Positions 1 through 10,209 of a DNA stretch of 30,387 bases are shown here, one piece after another; position 1 is the stretch's first letter, and each line of letters opens with the position of its first letter. The notes under the pieces were generated by a model. It made no database searches. It saw only the letters and a list, made by a program, of their open reading frames with translations, and was not told the origin of the DNA. The stretch is from Oehlia diaphana. Taxonomy: Eukaryota > Glomeromycota > Glomeromycetes > Glomerales > Glomeraceae. A program made the translations under genes and the position numbers. The stretch is from NCBI GenBank assembly GCA_003833135.1, contig QZLH01001001.1, positions 7,249 to 37,635 on the forward strand, in the 5' to 3' direction.

Positions 1-130
1 TTATTAATTAATGTAATTTAATAATTAATAATAAAAATTCGCAATTTTCGCTAAGTGAGAATATACTACCTCATTCATCTAACAAAATTATATAAACGTA
101 ATCAATATCAACGTGTAATCAATACGTGAT

Positions 131-312
131 CAGTGATTTTAATGATCATCCGGGTCTAATTCAGGTCAAAACCCGAGTCAAGGAAATGAATAACCTGACC
201 CGACGGGTTGGGTCATGCGGGTCACGGGTTATTAAAATTGTTAGTACTGACCCGATTTAAAATTCACTCGGGTTGAATTATCCGGGTTAGACCCGAATTT
301 TGCGGAGCACTA
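131..312. mobile_element. degenerate hAT-like MITE relative
   Basis: This patch is rich in CCGGGT/ACCCGG words in both orientations, and its ends read CAGTG and CACTA. The same vocabulary and ending occur in the intact element at 28266-28611, so this looks like an older relative. No clean target-site duplication is visible. Family assignment is inference from shared words. Confidence 0.4.
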
Positions 313-603
313 TTTATAACCTTCAGTAAAATTATTAAATAAAAAAAAGCTGCGTTTATGTAGAAATCTAAAAATATGTTTAGATATCTTTTGGCTTAAT
401 TTGATTTCCAGAGCACAAGTGTAACTAAATGAGTCTATCACACGTCAACTCAATTTTTGAGCGTGCGAGTGGACGGACATTTTTTGTGAACCCTTTATGA
501 AATTTTTCTGTAGAATAAATACAGTTCTTCGTTACATTCTGACTAATTACTGAATCCATTAAAAACATTTGCTACGAACAGGCAATAACTATCAGCAACT
601 CCC

Positions 604-705
604 ATGTCCAATTACTCCAATAGCATTTCAGACAATAATAACATTAATTATGAAAAGTCAATCTACAATGACACTGACACTTCAAACAATAATGCTAATT
701 ATTAG
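604..705 (+). CDS. small Asn-rich open frame, possible exon
   Basis: A 33-residue frame starts at an ATG and is rich in Asn, Ser, Asp and Tyr, ending with Asn-Ala-Asn-Tyr. Its composition resembles the Asn-rich protein at 11986-12543 and the tails of fungal regulatory proteins. The frame is closed by a stop shortly upstream (586-588). No splice context or homologous domain was recognised, so it may be a relic or chance. Confidence 0.18.
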   Translation: MSNYSNSISDNNNINYEKSIYNDTDTSNNNANY

Positions 706-1639
706 CAAACCATGTAAAAACAATGTCTCCGCATTGCCAAATATTAGAATATAGATTTTTTTTTTTTTTGTTTTTCTTTAACGAGAGAACATAGATTATG
801 AGCCTGTAAAGTACTAAATATTTAAACAAAGTAAATTGACAATATTCTAATAGTGTGCACGTTGTTAAACATTGAACTTAATAAACTGTAAGGTTACTAA
901 AGAATTGCGTACTACAACAGTTCATAGACGTTTGTAATAACATTAAGTAAGTTAAAATGGTCGTGCATTAATATTAATTAACCTCAGTTTTAAGATATAA
1001 TTATCTGTGATAAAATTTTTCTCCAAAGAAACACGTTCATGAACATACCGATATCGTAATGTCACTAAATATAGGAAACCTTTCTTTCGGGAACGTTATT
1101 ATCAGATTTTTAAAAGAATTTAATTTTTCGCGATGTATTAAAATTCAAACGGTTAATAATTTTTTTTTTTAAAAAAAAAATAAATTATAATAAAAAATGA
1201 ATATATTTCAAAACCATCTTTCAGTTGTTGGTCATTAATTCTGATCAGATTTATAGTATTACTATATAAACCGATTTTTTTTTATTTTTAATATCAAAAT
1301 TTATAGTTAGAAATATAAGTAAATACACACCCTATAATTTAATATTGTACAAAGAAAAAATTTATTATTTATTAACGAGAATAAAAAACTGAACTATTTA
1401 AATTGTTTATAGTGATGAAAAGTTTGATCATAACTAATTTGATACTAAATAAATGGTAATAACTTATGTTAGTTGAAATAAAAAAAAACGAATATTGAAT
1501 TTTTTATGAAACAAGAAAAAGGAATTATTTTTCTCAATTCTAATAACGAATAAATTAATAAATTTAAATTACAGAAGTATGTATCATATTTAAATATGGA
1601 AAACAAATTTCTTACCTGCTAATTTGTTTTTAGTTATAA
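706..1639. other. non-coding AT-rich stretch
   Basis: Homopolymer A/T runs and frequent stops occur in all frames. I see no gene, RNA or structured repeat here. Confidence 0.5.
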
Positions 1640-1817
1640 TCAACGGAAAGGAGAACCGTTAAAAAATTGATTCATCAACAAATCATTTGTATGTTGTCGA
1701 GGAAGTTTCGCGATACGCCTTAATGTGTCTTCATTATTCTGAATGTTTCTTCTGTATATCACTATAGTTTTTTGTCTTTTTCGTCTTCTTTGAGAAGGTA
1801 TTATACGGTATTTGTTT
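1640..1817 (-). CDS. 3' exon, paralogue of the 9414-10209 gene
   Basis: Read on the minus strand, this exon follows a good acceptor (TTCCTCCTACAG at 1818 upward), enters in phase 2, and runs 58 codons to TGA at 1640-1642. It starts with a basic run (SQRRRKRQK) and ends RIAKLPRQHTNDLLMNQFFN followed by a few residues. The second exon of the gene at 10005-10209 has the same layout: QRRRNR, then RIINLPRQIASNPLRNQFFN. Both also share the same acceptor phase, and the two DNAs differ mainly at silent sites in the conserved words. This supports a real protein family; its function is unknown to me. The first exon was not found, so this may be a truncated copy. Confidence 0.45.
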
Positions 1818-1878
1818 CTGTAGGAGGAATATTTTCAACCTGTATTATGTAAAATTTCAAATAAAAATAATATAAACC

Positions 1879-2037
1879 ATGTTTAACCAATTCGAATCAC
1901 GCGTAAAGACTAGTCGATAGGTTGATAAGAAAGATTTTGATTCGTACACATTATGCAAGCAAATGGCAATGCCCGCGATCGGTATATAAATAAACGGTAG
2001 ACCGGTAGATGTTGGTATAAAAAATATGTTTAATTGA
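1879..2037 (+). pseudogene. decayed coding relic
   Basis: A frame opening at an ATG reads like protein for 52 codons (for example VDKKDFDSYTLCKQMAMPAI and INGRPVDVGIKNMFN). It is broken by TAG at 1918-1920 and TAA at 1987-1989 before a final TGA. Base composition is richer in G+C than the flanks. The opposite strand is open for about 66 codons without a usable start, probably a shadow. No family was recognised. Confidence 0.22.
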
Positions 2038-2184
2038 GAAGAGTGGCTTATTATAGCGTAATACTTTTTTTAGAAATCAAATTTGTCAAGAGATCATGCT
2101 ATATATTTTTCTTTTAACAATATATAGCATAATCGTTTTTAGTTGACATGACTTTATAACGTTACATTTTTAGTTATTAGTATT

Positions 2185-2269
2185 ATTTATTTCATGGGGA
2201 GTTGGGAATAATAGGGCTTTTTTCCCGAAGGGAAAAAACCCCTAATGTTCCCCCTCCCATGAAATAAAT
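2185..2269. repeat. long imperfect hairpin (foldback)
   Basis: About 40 bases pair with their near-perfect reverse complement. ATTTATTTCATGGG on the left matches CCCATGAAATAAAT on the right, and the arms close on CCCGAAGGG near 2228. It could be a tiny foldback transposon or a transcript hairpin. No target duplication was recognised. Confidence 0.6.
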
Positions 2270-2552
2270 GGGTAATCCCCCGAAGCGTATCAATCATTAA
2301 ATATTAACTATTATAAACTTAACTAAAATTAGTAATTTCTATATGAGGCCGGGAAATAAGTATGAAGGTGATCATGTGTGACACTTAGTGCGACAGAGGA
2401 TTACTAAGTTATTTATAATAATGTATAGGATAAATAATTACCCTTATACTATATTACTAACTATACCCGAACTCAGAAAATTCCATAATAATATAAATAT
2501 CCGGTTTTTCTTCTTTTTTCAGAATCAATTCATATTCTTTCCGAGAATTTCG

Positions 2553-2690
2553 GAGATTTCTTATAATAAATGTACTACTTTATGTTTCAAAATTTTATTT
2601 ATTCTTTTTTAAGTTTCCTTAGAGATTTCTTATAATAAATGTACTACTTTATGTTTCAAAATTTTATTTATTCTTTTTTAAGTTTCCTTA
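2553..2690. repeat. exact 69-bp tandem duplication
   Basis: Bases 2553-2621 and 2622-2690 are identical, each beginning GAGATTTCTTATAATAAATG and ending AGTTTCCTTA. The open frames here have no coding character. Perfect identity means either a very recent event or an assembly artefact. Confidence 0.85.
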
Positions 2691-3128
2691 TCAGCTTACC
2701 CAAAACTTATGATGATTATTTTCTGATAGGTGACTTTAAATTTTCTCTGTCTTTATTCTCCTTATACATAATTACTCACGAGGTGATTGTTTATTGTTAC
2801 GACTACGTTTCACGGAAACACAGCCACACAATATAAGGTTCCCAATTCACATGTTATATGAATAATAAGTACAAAGATTTAATTAAATACGCGTGAAAGC
2901 ATGATAATGTAAACCGATCAATAAAAAAGAATTATTTGTATACTCTAGAATCTTCCATGGAATGATGAGCCCGACGTTTTAATTTATTATCGTATAACAA
3001 AACTACAACAATTAAGCAATTGAAGGTTACAACTTTTTTTTGATCGACACCTTTCTTTCAAAATGTAACTTGTATGAGATTCCAAATTAGTCCATTTCAC
3101 GGAGTGTTATTTATCTACTTCCGTTACA
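2691..3128. other. non-coding stretch
   Basis: AT-rich, with no supported exon, repeat or RNA. Confidence 0.45.
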
Positions 3129-3573
3129 TATTTGCCGATCACATTCATAAACAAACGAGCATTGAATTTGTGACAAATAAATAATACGTAATCAGCACCT
3201 GACATTTTGTATAATATTTCTGGGTCATAAAAGGAAAAAAAAATAAATATTTATGTTTGCAATCTAGTAATACCAGATTGAGCATATATCTTATACGCTG
3301 ATGGATGGCATATGTAAACACAAGTTAAAGATGAATATGTTAGATTATCAAACTGGAAATCTCTGAAATTAAAAAAAAAAAATTTTCCATGTCATTTGCC
3401 CTAAACTTGCAACTTTAATCCGCATGAAAACAATTATAATTCTTTTTAATGGATATTAATAATTTTTCGATCGTAACAAACTATTCTACTAGTGTATATA
3501 TATATATATATATACTACATATATGAAACTGATACAACTATCAATAGTATTACCATAAAGTGATCGGCAAATA
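3129..3573. repeat. 14-bp inverted repeat pair enclosing 417 bases
   Basis: TATTTGCCGATCAC at 3129-3142 is perfectly mirrored by GTGATCGGCAAATA at 3560-3573. The match does not extend inward and no target duplication is clear. The enclosed DNA is AT-rich and holds a (TA)n run near 3497. It may be the ends of a small transposon or chance. Confidence 0.35.
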
Positions 3574-4370
3574 AAAAAATATTTCCTGGTTTTTGATTGA
3601 ATGTATGGTAATAGGCTTAAGTAAATATTCCGGAAAAAGAAAATAAGATGGATCTCATCTAATAAAATAAATCAAAATATTGAACAAATATTGCAGGATA
3701 ATTTATGTCGAGATTTAACCTTTATGACTTTATCATAATTATATCTAAACTTAACTTTTGTGTAATTTAAGTCATGCACTTTCCAAAATATTTTATTTAT
3801 AACAATTTTGATTAATTAAAATTATATTTTTAATCATGAAACATCAAAATTGAAATCTAGACTACATTTGATCAAATATGTTAACCTTTTTTGGAATCGC
3901 CTAATCTTCTTATCATCGGGTCATTAAATTTCGTGTAACCCTTGAAAATTTTTCGTCTAAATAGATCTAACTTTTGGTAATGAAGAAATTGGATTTTTAC
4001 CATTTTTACTTAATAAAAAATAAATGGTATAATTTTTGTGCTTTATTTATATGGTTAAAAGAAATATTTTTTAAAAAAATTAATAATATCTTGAACATCA
4101 CCTGTAATGATTATCGAGATTTATTAATTGATTTGTTAGATTTGTTGCGCATCATTTTGTGCGACATCATTTTAATCTGTTGATCACTTGTTCTTTTTTT
4201 TTTTGCGGAGATTAACATTTTAAACCGTTGTTTCCAGTTAATAAACTATCAGAATCGGTTGTTACATAAATACGACTATATAATTATTTACATAAGCTAA
4301 CATTTATATACATGTAAGTAAAAAAAAAATAATAATTTATTTTGCCGGGCGAGAAGAGTAAAATAAACAG
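3574..4370. other. non-coding stretch
   Basis: AT-rich. One 69-codon frame near 3974-4183 has an I/L/F/N-biased composition typical of chance AT-rich translation, so I do not call it a gene. Confidence 0.4.
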
Positions 4371-4527
4371 AAGCGGTTTTGAAGGAACTAAAAGTCAAAT
4401 TTTAATTATCCATATAAGCATTGTAGTTCTGTATGAAACTAGTTTGCCGAACGTGAATAATTTCCAGAACAATCCGTTAGATTTATTAGAAAACCGCGTT
4501 AACCGAGATACTGCAAATCAAGTATAA
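4371..4527 (+). CDS. candidate 3' exon, unknown protein
   Basis: After a possible acceptor (AAATAAACAG at 4361-4370), the frame runs 51 codons to TAA. It includes ETSLPNVNNFQNNPLDLLEN and ends NRDTANQV. Codon use and composition are more protein-like than the surrounding AT-rich DNA, and the frame is also open upstream to 4342. No initiating ATG lies in the frame, which fits an internal or terminal exon. The family was not recognised, and the 5' part was not found. Confidence 0.28.
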
Positions 4528-4998
4528 TGAATATATGGTACCAGATATTCATAGTAATCCTTATGATTTACTTGTACTGTTGTACTGTATTTTGTGATCT
4601 TTAACTAGTAGAAAACTAGAAATGCGTTTATCACCAGTGACTTCTTCCATGGATCTAAAAATAACAAGTGGATTATAAATTATTAGATTATAAATTATTA
4701 GATAATTATTAGTTTAACGTACTTAACGTACAGTGGGAATATACAATATTAATATACATACTGGCCCGAGTTTAGGAGTCATTCACTTTGCACGTGATAG
4801 CGTTGACATTAACTACGGCTAGTTCGTACGTAAATATCGTATACCACTGTACATTAATAAGGAACCCCTAGCTTATTATTAAATAAATTTAGTTATAAAT
4901 GAGAACCATTATATAAAAAATTAACAAGTAAATCAAGAAAAGCTCATATGAGTTTCCATAGACGAACGTTACTTTCAATTTAGGCTTTTAATTAGGCT

Positions 4999-5120
4999 GT
5001 ATCAAGTTTTGTCAACTCGGTGCTGATCTTTATCAAAGCCGGACATTTTGTCAGCGCCGAGCTGTTCATTGTCAGCACTGAGCTGATCTTTTGTCAGACC
5101 CGGACATCAGAACCTTTTTG
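4999..5120. repeat. palindromic short-repeat block
   Basis: The words CTCGGTGCTGA, TCAGCGCCGAG and TCAGCACTGAG are mutual direct or inverted copies, and CCGGACAT occurs twice. The block is more GC-rich than its surroundings and could fold into alternative hairpins. It resembles the core of a worn foldback element. No target duplication was seen. Confidence 0.45.
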
Positions 5121-5837
5121 ACCAGCCATATATATCATGTTTTCTATAAAAATTCCGTGTGATAGCGTGAAACTAATGTAATAAATTTGTTAAACACTTA
5201 TTTTACTTTATGTTTTGCTAAAAAATTAAACACGCCATAGTGTTAAACACAATATACTGTATATATTTTTATTTTAACGTGATGGTAAATGACTGATCAC
5301 GTGCCATTTTGTAGTCATATCTGATATATCATTATTTAGCCAAAATTATTTATACAATTTCGATGCTTCGTGAATAAATCATACCGCGTGATACGATATT
5401 ATAAATTTGTAGTATCATAAATCTGACTTGAATTAAAATTGTACTCGAACCTGAATATTCAGGGGCCATACAGGGTCGAAATTACTAATTCACATGCTAA
5501 CGTAGATTTTATAAATTAATAAATTTTACTTTTCTAAAATATAATATAACCATGAGTTCATAACAAAAATAATATTTTGGCAATTAAAGGGATTTTTATT
5601 AAATAAAGTATTTATTACCTGACTATTAAAAAAATATATATATATATATAAAAAGAATAAAAATTAAAAAATCGATATAAGGAGGGAACGTAACGGCATT
5701 AATTTCGAACCCAATAAATGGATTTTAATACTATGAGCAAATCACCTATGTTGTTGACAGTAATGAGTAATAATTTGATTCGATTCAATATTTCAATATG
5801 TTTCCGTTAATAAATTACCTTCTATATGCCCTACTTT
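5121..5837. other. non-coding stretch
   Basis: AT-rich with a (TA)n run near 5634-5651. I see no supported gene. Confidence 0.4.
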
Positions 5838-6365
5838 TTATGTTTCGTTGTCTTTATTTTTCCATTCTCTCTCAAAATCTTTGAAGTCCGCGTTTTCCAC
5901 GTTATTAGAGAATAGATATACCCGAATCACGTACTGTACGTCGATCTACTTAAACATAATCACTTGGCATGTCATTTGTGAAATGAATCTCTTACGGCAT
6001 ACTACATACCTGTTTGTCTTGTGTATCTAACAGATAATCATTAATTGGTACAACAACGCACTTATTATTTTCTTTGGACATCCGTGTCACATCTCCAAAA
6101 CGCCTGGAATATGTAAAACGAAATCATTGATTTTAGAGATTTAACAACTTGTTACATAGTGGGTTGTTTATTTGGATCATCATCTCGACATTTGACATTC
6201 TACCAAAAAAAAAAGGTAATCTAAATGATTAGAATGCACAGTAATTTTTCATGAGATCCGAAACTTTTGCCCGATATTCATCACATCCCTACCCAATTAT
6301 TAATTATACTTACCGTTATTATATTCGATAAGAGTATCTTTGACATCAAATTCCGTCTCTTCGTC
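5838..6365 (-). CDS. 3' part of a multi-exon gene, unknown function
   Basis: Three minus-strand exons were read from splice sites. Exon 6314-6365 (acidic; DEETEFDVKDTLIEYNN) ends at a GTAAGT donor. Exon 6010-6103 follows acceptor ATATTCCAG, reads FGDVTRMSKENNKCVVVPIN and then DYLLDTQDKQ, and ends at a GTATGT donor. The last exon is 5838-5933 (YVIRVYLFSNNVENADFKDF to NKDNET, then TAA), with a possible alternative acceptor at 5946. The last two exons join in frame. The 6314 exon does not join the 6010 exon in phase, so an exon is missing, the gene is shifted, or two genes are involved. The family was not recognised. Confidence 0.4.
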
Positions 6366-6451
6366 CTTTTTTAATATCCGTAATTAATTTTTGTTATACT
6401 CTACATTTAATGCCAGTAAAGATTTTGATTTTCAATGCCATCAACATAATA

Positions 6452-6649
6452 CACAGTAAAATTCGATATACCGGTACCTCGATATAACGGATCATAAGTA
6501 AAAATCTTGATATATCGGAATTGGGTCTGGAACGGATTATCATAACGTATAATTAATTTACCCTTGATATAACGGAATTCTTGATATAACGGATTTTTGA
6601 CAAATTTTACTAATGGAACGGATTGTCCATTATATCGAATTTCACTGTG
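6452..6649. mobile_element. pogo/Tc1-mariner-like MITE
   Basis: The 198-bp element has 19-bp terminal inverted repeats (CACAGTAAAATTCGATATA against CACAGTGAAATTCGATATA, one mismatch). It is flanked on both sides by TA (6450-6451 and 6650-6651). CGATATAACGG words recur inside. TA duplication and CAGT ends are typical of the pogo/Tc1-mariner superfamily. There is no transposase, so it is non-autonomous. It may sit in an intron or upstream region of the minus-strand gene at 5838-6365. Confidence 0.75.
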
Positions 6650-6958
6650 TAATTCTGATTTAGGCTCTTGATTTCAATCCAATTATTATAAATCAATATA
6701 GGGAAGAACACCACAAATATTTGTTGAGTTATTTGACATATCATTTTTTTTCTTGATAAATCCAAATCCTTTTGCTTTATATTATGACGATGAATAAAGT
6801 ACATTGCGTGATCGCTAATTGAAATAATAATATTCGTTATTTTAGTAATCGTAGGCGGATTAAAGACAAAAAATACTAATATTACCAAGTCACAATAGAT
6901 AATTACTTCTTTATTGTATTTACAGAATTTACAAGTTAAAAAGCTAATCGATACTTAC

Positions 6959-7242
6959 AATATTGCTCCACCCGATTTTATCCGCCATCGACATATTTAA
7001 ACTTTGTTTCTAATCTTAAGATTCCATAAAGTCGAGCAATAATATTTCATGATAAAGTTCGAGTTTTAGCCGTAAAACTATTACAATTTAAACGAAATTA
7101 ATTTTGAAGATATTAAAAAAAAAATTGTATTTGATGATAATAATTATATACCTCGTTATCGAACTCTCCAATAGCCGAAGTTATATGAATATTTTAGAAA
7201 CCTTTTCCATTTTACACGATAAACACTTTCAAAAGAAACCAT
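6959..7242 (-). CDS. candidate minus-strand exons, unknown
   Basis: Three exon-like pieces lie on the minus strand. From ATG at 7240-7242 a 28-residue basic frame (MVSFESVYRVKWKRF...) reaches TAA at 7156-7158, just before a GTATAT donor. A piece at 7016-7077 after an AATAG acceptor reads LRLKLELYHEILLLDFMES and stops. A piece at 6959-6994 reads MSMADKIGWSNI and ends at a strong GTAAGTAT donor. They may be the 5' part of the gene at 5838-6365 or relics. They do not form one clean frame. Confidence 0.22.
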
Positions 7243-7364
7243 AATGACTAATTATAACTCATAATATTCATAATATTTAGAGTATTTTTCAACAGTTGTT
7301 TTTTGACTAAATGCGAGGAACGGAATTATTTTTATTTTATATTTTTTGATAATAGTTTAAAATA

Positions 7365-7595
7365 ATGAATAGCAAAAAGTACAAAAACAACCTAGAAGGT
7401 CAAGGTACTTTTCTTTTACTAAACGTAAACTATTCCAAACATCGACACGAAGCCGATACGAGGAACGGAACTAGGTATTGGCTTTATGATAGTAATATGC
7501 AGTACGAGGTCACATGCGTGATTATATGTAGAGAATTTCCCACCCTAAAAATTAATGTCACTGCACTTAATAAGCAAATAGAAAATATTTGTTAA
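7365..7595 (+). CDS. 76-residue open frame, unknown
   Basis: An ATG-to-TAA frame of 76 residues has a varied composition, including SKHRHEADTRNGTRYWLYDS and VTCVIICREF, better than chance AT-rich translation. A CGAGGAACGGAA word occurs just upstream (about 7314) and inside (about 7459), hinting at a small local duplication. There is no clear signal peptide or domain and no strong TATA box. It could be a small gene or an exon. Confidence 0.33.
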   Translation: MNSKKYKNNLEGQGTFLLLNVNYSKHRHEADTRNGTRYWLYDSNMQYEVTCVIICREFPTLKINVTALNKQIENIC

Positions 7596-8121
7596 AACAA
7601 CAAATAATATGACAAAGCATTTTTGATAACGTTAAGAAATTCACGTTTGTTTTTATGACTCACTGAAAGATGCACAAAAATGCACGCCTATTATGTATAT
7701 ACATGTAGGGCGCAACTTGCATTATATAAAAAGGAATTCTTTATGTGAACGATTACACGTGCGATTCTCATTTTAGAATTCGTACATTCGATTCTTTAAT
7801 GATCGTGGAAAATTTCGTTAATGTTCAAATTGTTCAAATCCACATTCCTTAATGTACAGATAATCATTTATTTTACTAATTATCATTATATATTTAGTAT
7901 TAAATAATAAAGAATATATTATCATATGTTGTTTATTATAATAAATCAATTAATTTTTTTTTTAGATTCACCAGATCAAGAGTTTAATTAAAAGAAATAA
8001 AAATTAATATTAATCTTAATTTTTCTTTTTTTTTTTTGTTAATTATAATTAAAATGAATATATTAATTTTAATTAAAAAACTTGCAAGAAAATTTTACTG
8101 AAAGAATCAATTTTTTTGCAG
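7596..8121. other. non-coding stretch
   Basis: AT-rich. A TATATAAAAAGG box near 7723 is followed only by very short frames (one of 16 residues at 7799). No gene is supported. Confidence 0.35.
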
Positions 8122-8180
8122 TTACAGATTTTATTGTACCACAAACACTAATCTTGCGTTATCAGCGTTATCACACATGA
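8122..8180 (+). CDS. possible terminal exon
   Basis: A polypyrimidine-rich acceptor (TTTTTTTGCAG) is followed in phase by TDFIVPQTLILRYQRYHT and TGA. The short length makes chance likely. It is listed because the acceptor is strong and the composition protein-like. No upstream exon was identified. Confidence 0.18.
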
Positions 8181-8277
8181 AATACATGTGTATAATGAAC
8201 AAACTAATTCTTTTTCCATTCAATTTCCTTACAGACTAAATAATTTCACATGAAATTTTATTTTAAACACAGATATT

Positions 8278-8556
8278 ATGATTTTACCCCTTGAACACCG
8301 GTATCTGATTATACACCTTCTCTTGTACAACCTTTCAGAAATAACTATTGTTACTAGAATTTTATGGCGCAGCTTTGACAGGTAAGTATTTTGTGAGGAA
8401 TAAGCCCGCCATCTGTGGAATATCAATAAAAAACCACGGACGAATGATTATGAACCATGGTATAATTTCGTTACAAATATGGGAATAGGATCCCTGTAAA
8501 GTAATTTTAACCGTAATTTCTGTAAAAATTCCGCATTTCGAAATAACACGGAATAA
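8278..8556 (+). CDS. F-box-like exon with possible second exon
   Basis: ATG at 8278 opens 34 codons reading MILPLEHRYLIIHLLLYNLS then EITIVTRILWRSFD. They end exactly at a strong GTAAGTAT donor (8382). The LP.E start, hydrophobic Leu/Ile spacing and Trp-Arg end resemble the roughly 40-residue F-box, which binds Skp1 in SCF ubiquitin ligases; the match is weak and by eye. A weak acceptor (TGTAAAG) at 8501 would join in frame to NFNRNFCKNSAFRNNTE and a stop at 8556, giving about 52 residues. That is far shorter than usual F-box proteins, so the gene may be truncated or continue differently. Confidence 0.33.
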
Positions 8557-9240
8557 AAAACACGGAATAAATTTTTTATAGGGCGTGTATTAAAGTAATT
8601 TTATTGAGATTTAACTTGATGACTTTAAAAAATATATAAAATCTACCACTAGTAATCATTAATTAGTGTGGCCGTGTGGGGTAATTAACAAATAAGGCTT
8701 TCAAAATGATCGTGAAAATAATTAATAAATGAATTTACATTAAAATTGAACGAATTTTGGTTAGTAAGACCGAAAATAATTTTAATAATACGGGATTAGC
8801 GTCATTTAACCATAATAGACTTTCGCGTCGTCCACGAAATACTAAAAAAATCACGGAATAATAATTATGAAACATGGTATGATACATATAAATAATATAT
8901 TATATTTATAGTGATTTACAGCCTATTCAGTTCATTCATCATGACTTTAAAAGTAAATAGATAATGCGGGGTATTAACAAATAAGGCGCTTTCCAACGGA
9001 GTATGACGGTAAGTAATGAAAATTAAATGAATATTTGTTTAGTATAACCGAAAAATAATTCAATAAGACATTTTAATTAGGAACTAACGTTTAATCATTT
9101 TTCCCATACCGAAAGGACTTAAATTATATTGTACTATTAATAGGCTTTTTCCCACATCGTCAGTAAAACAAAAAACACGGACGGATGATTATAACCTATA
9201 TTACTATACTAGTGATTTTATTCATACATGGTGATTTGCT
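8430..9240. repeat. diverged tandem repeats of about 0.3 kb
   Basis: Shared words recur in the same order: GACTTTAAAA (8620, 8943), TAACAAATAAGGC (near 8687 and 8974), a cgtc..aaa block, and CACGGACGAATGATTATGAA / CACGGAATAATAATTATGAA / CACGGACGGATGATTATAAC (about 8437, 8853, 9177). This suggests two full and one partial old copies. Spacing varies with indels. No coding potential. Confidence 0.5.
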
Positions 9241-9341
9241 GATCGATATCTTTTTAATTGGAAACCTTAATTCATTCTTACATTTACAATATTAGTCGTG
9301 ATAATTAATAAAATTAAAATCAAAATGCATGTATAAAAACT

Positions 9342-9350
9342 TATATAAAA
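9342..9350 (+). promoter_or_regulatory. TATA box of the 9414 gene
   Basis: TATATAAAA lies 63 bases before the ATG at 9414. Between them are a tiny upstream frame (ATG at 9350, five residues) and an A18 run immediately before the start codon. Confidence 0.5.
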
Positions 9351-9413
9351 TGCCAGTTTTTCCTTGAATTTGGAGCTTGTCCCTCAATTAGAATCAAAAA
9401 AAAAAAAAAAAAA

Positions 9414-10209
9414 ATGTTCAATTTAGCATTAACTCATCGAACCGGGTCCAATATCGAAAAAAATTCTTATGCTAAGATTGAATCGTTGCAAGTATATGCG
9501 TTGATCGACGCGATAGATCTAGGGACCATTTTTATCGATATAAAACTCTTTCAAAAAATTCAAAAAATTCAAAATCACTTGAAGAAATTTAAAAGATATG
9601 ATCAAATTTTGACTTATCAATTCGAAATTTATAGTTCTCAGAAAATTAAATTACTTTTTAAAGGTAATTTACCTTCAAAAGAAAATGATCTAAGGTTACA
9701 ATTTTATTTACACTCCATTAGTCTTCGTCATGTACCTAAAATGTTGAAGAATATTGGAGATTCAATAAATAAAATTGGCATATCTATGCCTAGACAAAAG
9801 TTACTTCAATCAAATTTTAGTAGAAAACATCAACTCAAGGTTCGTCACAAAAAAAAATTGTATCAAGGAATTTCCTTAAGGTATGCCGATCAATTACCTT
9901 TGATGTTAAACTTAATGTCATATTATATAATTTCATCCATTCTAATTTGACTAAAATATGAAAATTTCAAATCTTTTCTTAAACAATGCATGCCTGGTAA
10001 ACAGACCTTTAACCATCTTAAATAACTCCATTGAAAATGTTGAAACATGTGGATCACGACTGGTTAAACAGAGAAGGCGAAATCGATTTAATCGATTTAC
10101 AAGGAAACAATGTGAACACGCAGGATTTATAAATCGGATAATAAATCTTCCTCGGCAGATCGCGAGTAATCCATTAAGGAATCAATTTTTTAACGGATTT
10201 ATGTTTTAA
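9414..10209 (+). CDS. two-exon gene of unknown function, 223 residues
   Basis: Exon 1 (9414-9880) opens at ATG behind a TATA box and gives 155 codons plus two bases. Intron 9881-10004 (GTATGC..AACAG, 124 bases) joins in frame to exon 2 (10005-10209). Without splicing, exon 1 would end at TGA (9948-9950). The protein has a Lys/Phe/Gln-rich helical N-terminal half (LFQKIQKIQNHLKKFKRYDQ), a basic middle (RKHQLKVRHKKK) and a second basic cluster (LVKQRRRNRFNRFTRKQ). It ends with RIINLPRQIASNPLRNQFFN. Exon 2 is homologous, in the same phase, to the minus-strand exon at 1640-1817, which supports the spliced model. The basic stretches hint at nucleic-acid or nuclear association. The family was not recognised. 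Confidence 0.6.

Noticed and set aside
3497..3518. (TA)n run and other A/T homopolymers
   Set aside because: Ordinary microsatellites in AT-rich DNA.
6610..6888. 92-codon minus-strand frame
   Set aside because: It runs into the pogo-like MITE end. A part (DHAMYFIHRHN...) could be exonic but the splice sites do not join in phase.
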